The notes beneath the pieces were generated by a model. The model saw only the letters and a list, made by a program, of their open reading frames with translations. It was not told the origin of the DNA and ran no database searches. 64,000 bases of DNA, taken from Clostridium sp. CS001. GTDB lineage: Bacteria > Bacillota > Clostridia > Clostridiales > Clostridiaceae. The DNA lies in assembly GCF_020443565.1 (NCBI RefSeq), contig NZ_JAIZZN010000018.1, forward strand, positions 1 through 64,000, in the 5' to 3' direction. Of the stretch, positions 62,519-64,000 are shown one piece after another (within the stretch, counting starts at the first letter, position 1; every line of letters begins with the position of its first letter). The translations under genes were made by a program, and so were the position numbers.

Positions 62519-63745
62519 ATGGAAAGAACATTATTAAATAGTACAATAATCATGAACTTAAAAGAAAAAATTCAGCAAGAGGATAGGCAAGCTTTACAAG
62601 AATTTTGGGATAATGTAGAGAGTAATGGAGCTCCTTTAATAGAAGAAATAGATGGAGATTCTGAAAATGCATTAGTCACTTTTGTTTATAAAGCAGATGA
62701 AGAAATTGAAAATATAGTATTAATGCCCCCAATTGGGCAGGATAATTTACAAGAGAACAAGATGCAAAGACTTTTAGAAACAAATTTGTGGTACATAACT
62801 TATAAAGTGAGAAACGATGTGAGATTTAAGTATAGTCTGTCTGTTAATGATTCGCTTGACGATGATGATTGGACTAAAAGATGGGAAGAGTTAACCTATG
62901 ATAAGTTAAATAAAAATAGAATAATAGTTAAAGGTGAAGATGGAAAGAAAGATGAAATAGAATCCTATGTTGTAATGCCAAAGGCTAAGGAGCATTTTTG
63001 GGTAAAAGAAAGAAAGGGAAGTCATAAAGGAAAAATACATGAATATCAGCTTCATAGTGAGAGTTTAGAAAAAAATCGAAGAATTAGAATTTATACACCA
63101 TATGGTTATAGCAAAAGTAATAAACCTTACAAATTTTTAGTTTTAACTGATGGTGATGAATACATTAATGTTCTTTCTGCAATTACGGTGCTTGATAACC
63201 TAATTGCGGATAGAAAAATACCACCTATAATTACAATATTCATTGATTCTCCTGAGGAAACAAGGGAGGACGAATTAAGTTGTGACGATGTTTTTGCAGA
63301 TGTTATCGTTAAAGATTTAATTCCATGGGTTAGAAAGAATTATAATGTTTCAAATAATGCTAATGAAGCTATAATTGGTGGACTTAGTGTGGGAGGATTA
63401 ACAGCTACATATTTGGGATTAAAACATTCAGAGGTTTTTGGAAATGTGCTTTCACAATCAGGTTCTTATTGGTATAAGAGAGAAAGCTACGAAGGCTCTC
63501 CACTTGATTGCTGGATAAGTACTGAGTTTGAAGGAATAGATAGGTTACCTCTTAAGTTTTATTTGAATGTAGGTGTTCTTGAACATAAGCAAGGTATGAT
63601 AGGTACAAATATAAAATTAAAAGACGTCTTGATATCAAAGGGATATGATACTTACTTTGAATATTTTAATAGTGGACATGATTATTTATGTTGGGGAGAA
63701 ACTTTGGGTAATGGTTTAATTTCGCTGATTGGAATAAGGGATTAG
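62519..63745 (+). CDS. Enterochelin esterase-like hydrolase (alpha/beta hydrolase)
   Basis: The 408-residue cytosolic protein has an N-terminal Fes-type domain (about 30-130, with LVTFVYKADEEIENIVLMPP in its first strands). A C-terminal esterase-D-like alpha/beta hydrolase (about 175-408) has RRIRIYTPYGYSKSN, LTDGDEYI, the nucleophile elbow GGLSVGGLTA (Ser about 281) and a late His in SGHDYLCWGETL. Fes enzymes cut iron-loaded siderophore esters; others remove acyl groups from sugars. There is no siderophore uptake system here, so the substrate is open. AAAAGGAATG precedes the ATG. Confidence 0.88.
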   Translation: MERTLLNSTIIMNLKEKIQQEDRQALQEFWDNVESNGAPLIEEIDGDSENALVTFVYKADEEIENIVLMPPIGQDNLQENKMQRLLETNLWYITYKVRNDVRFKYSLSVNDSLDDDDWTKRWEELTYDKLNKNRIIVKGEDGKKDEIESYVVMPKAKEHFWVKERKGSHKGKIHEYQLHSESLEKNRRIRIYTPYGYSKSNKPYKFLVLTDGDEYINVLSAITVLDNLIADRKIPPIITIFIDSPEETREDELSCDDVFADVIVKDLIPWVRKNYNVSNNANEAIIGGLSVGGLTATYLGLKHSEVFGNVLSQSGSYWYKRESYEGSPLDCWISTEFEGIDRLPLKFYLNVGVLEHKQGMIGTNIKLKDVLISKGYDTYFEYFNSGHDYLCWGETLGNGLISLIGIRD

Positions 63746-63752
63746 AATTAAC

Positions 63753-63794
63753 ATATAACGGATAGGCACAAGATGCATATCCGTTATATTTTTA
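63753..63794 (+). terminator. Terminator after the esterase gene
   Basis: ATATAACGGATA and TATCCGTTATAT form a perfect 12-bp stem around a 13-base loop, followed by TTTTT. Confidence 0.88.
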
Positions 63795-63804
63795 TTGAAG
63801 AAAG

Positions 63805-63828
63805 CAACTTGCCACCTGGGTGGCACTA
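63805..63828. repeat. Dispersed GCCAC/GTGGC palindromic repeat, copy 4
   Basis: CAACTTGCCACCTGGGTGGCACTA is a shorter copy in which GCCACC and GGTGGC pair perfectly around TG. It ends nine bases before the -35 of the ArsR gene. Confidence 0.75.
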
Positions 63829-63836
63829 GATTATAG

Positions 63837-63900
63837 TTGCACTATTTGAATAAATGTAATATAATACTATTAGACAGTTGTCTAAATATCTAATAGTATT
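63837..63900 (+). promoter_or_regulatory. Promoter and operator of the ArsR-type gene
   Basis: TTGCAC (63837-63842), 17 bases and TATAAT (63860-63865) form a strong promoter. From the expected start, TTAGACA-GT-TGTCTAA (63870-63885) is an inverted repeat. It lies within a larger one, AATACTATTAGA (63863-63874) and TCTAATAGTATT (63889-63900), arms exact. An autorepressor site is likely. Confidence 0.75.
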
Positions 63901-63923
63901 ATATTAATTAAGGGAGGGATTAT

Positions 63924-64000
63924 ATGGCTGCTTTAAATTTACCTTTTAAAGCTTTAGCTGATCCAACCAGGCGCAAAATAATCATGCTTCTTAAGAAGGA
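63924..64000 (+). CDS. ArsR-family HTH regulator (cut by window end)
   Basis: Only the first 25 codons are inside the window. They read LNLPFKALADPTRRKIIMLL after MAA, the typical N-terminus of ArsR/SmtB-like regulators of the SdpR type (ALADPTRRxI). GGGAGGG precedes the ATG. The palindromes over its promoter suggest autoregulation. Its targets probably lie beyond the window. Confidence 0.85.
   Translation, partial: MAALNLPFKALADPTRRKIIMLLKK

Noticed and set aside
62349-62537. Open frame of 62 codons after the amidase gene
   Set aside because: It runs through a clear terminator hairpin and a copy of the dispersed palindrome, overlaps the esterase start and has no fitting ribosome site.
1-64000. 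CRISPR arrays, tRNA and rRNA genes, prophage modules
   Set aside because: No regularly spaced repeats, no cloverleaf or TTCGAATCC-like T-arms, and no phage structural or integrase genes were seen by eye in this window.

Overview
The window looks like chromosomal DNA of a low-GC, Gram-positive anaerobe, most likely Clostridium sensu stricto. This is inferred from strong A/T bias, AGGAGG-type ribosome sites, frequent TTG/GTG starts, pyrophosphate-type phosphofructokinase, clostridial DUF families (DUF3793, DUF3842, DUF2325, DUF3798) and IStron-type insertion DNA. I saw no tRNA, rRNA, CRISPR or prophage.

Layout. 0-3.4 kb: motAB and a PPi-dependent phosphofructokinase. 3.4-6.6 kb: alaX (alanyl-tRNA editing) split near its 3' end by a decayed IStron, that is, a group I intron core plus a broken tnpB. 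6.8-18 kb: housekeeping and peptide functions: two MFS exporters, galM, tldD/tldE, a Nudix hydrolase, isoaspartyl dipeptidase, a CPBP protease, and adenosine deaminase behind an adenine riboswitch. 18.2-21.7 kb: rhodanese lipoprotein, VTT membrane protein, Fe-S protein and CDP-alcohol phosphatidyltransferase. 21.7-38.5 kb: a hexuronate catabolic island: uxaC, a LacI regulator, a TRAP transporter, uxuA, uxuB, an oxidoreductase, eda, two KDG kinases, uxaB, uxaA, a HIT protein and an MFS transporter. Three copies of a TTAACGTTAA-centred operator lie around its first genes. 38.7-41.3 kb: clpB. 42.2-47.3 kb: an ABC importer with a DUF3798 binding lipoprotein behind a long leader. 47.4-55 kb: a pyruvate-kinase-C-like protein, nitroreductase, SOS-controlled dinB, HD hydrolase, MocR regulator, ornithine-racemase-like enzyme and NYN protein. 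55-57.9 kb: a Fur-box-linked set (AraC regulator, DUF2325, HD-GYP, flavodoxin, DUF3793). 58-61.6 kb: an ECF nickel/cobalt transporter followed by DUF3842 and CooT. 61.8-64 kb: amidase-domain protein, enterochelin-esterase-like hydrolase and the start of an ArsR regulator.

How the genes work together. Glucuronate and galacturonate, probably taken up by the TRAP system, are isomerised by UxaC, reduced by UxuB or UxaB, dehydrated by UxuA or UxaA to 2-keto-3-deoxygluconate, phosphorylated by the KDG kinases and cleaved by Eda. The operator copies suggest that the adjacent LacI protein controls this. Adenine switches on adenosine deaminase by preventing a terminator that overlaps the aptamer.

The strongest discovery candidate is the IStron in alaX. 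Coding sequence on both sides fits one AlaX protein, the group I intron P, Q, R and S elements are recognisable, and the transposon protein is dead. The host gene may therefore now depend on a fossil mobile intron that still splices. A second candidate is a family of four short GCCAC/GTGGC palindromes scattered upstream of unrelated genes.
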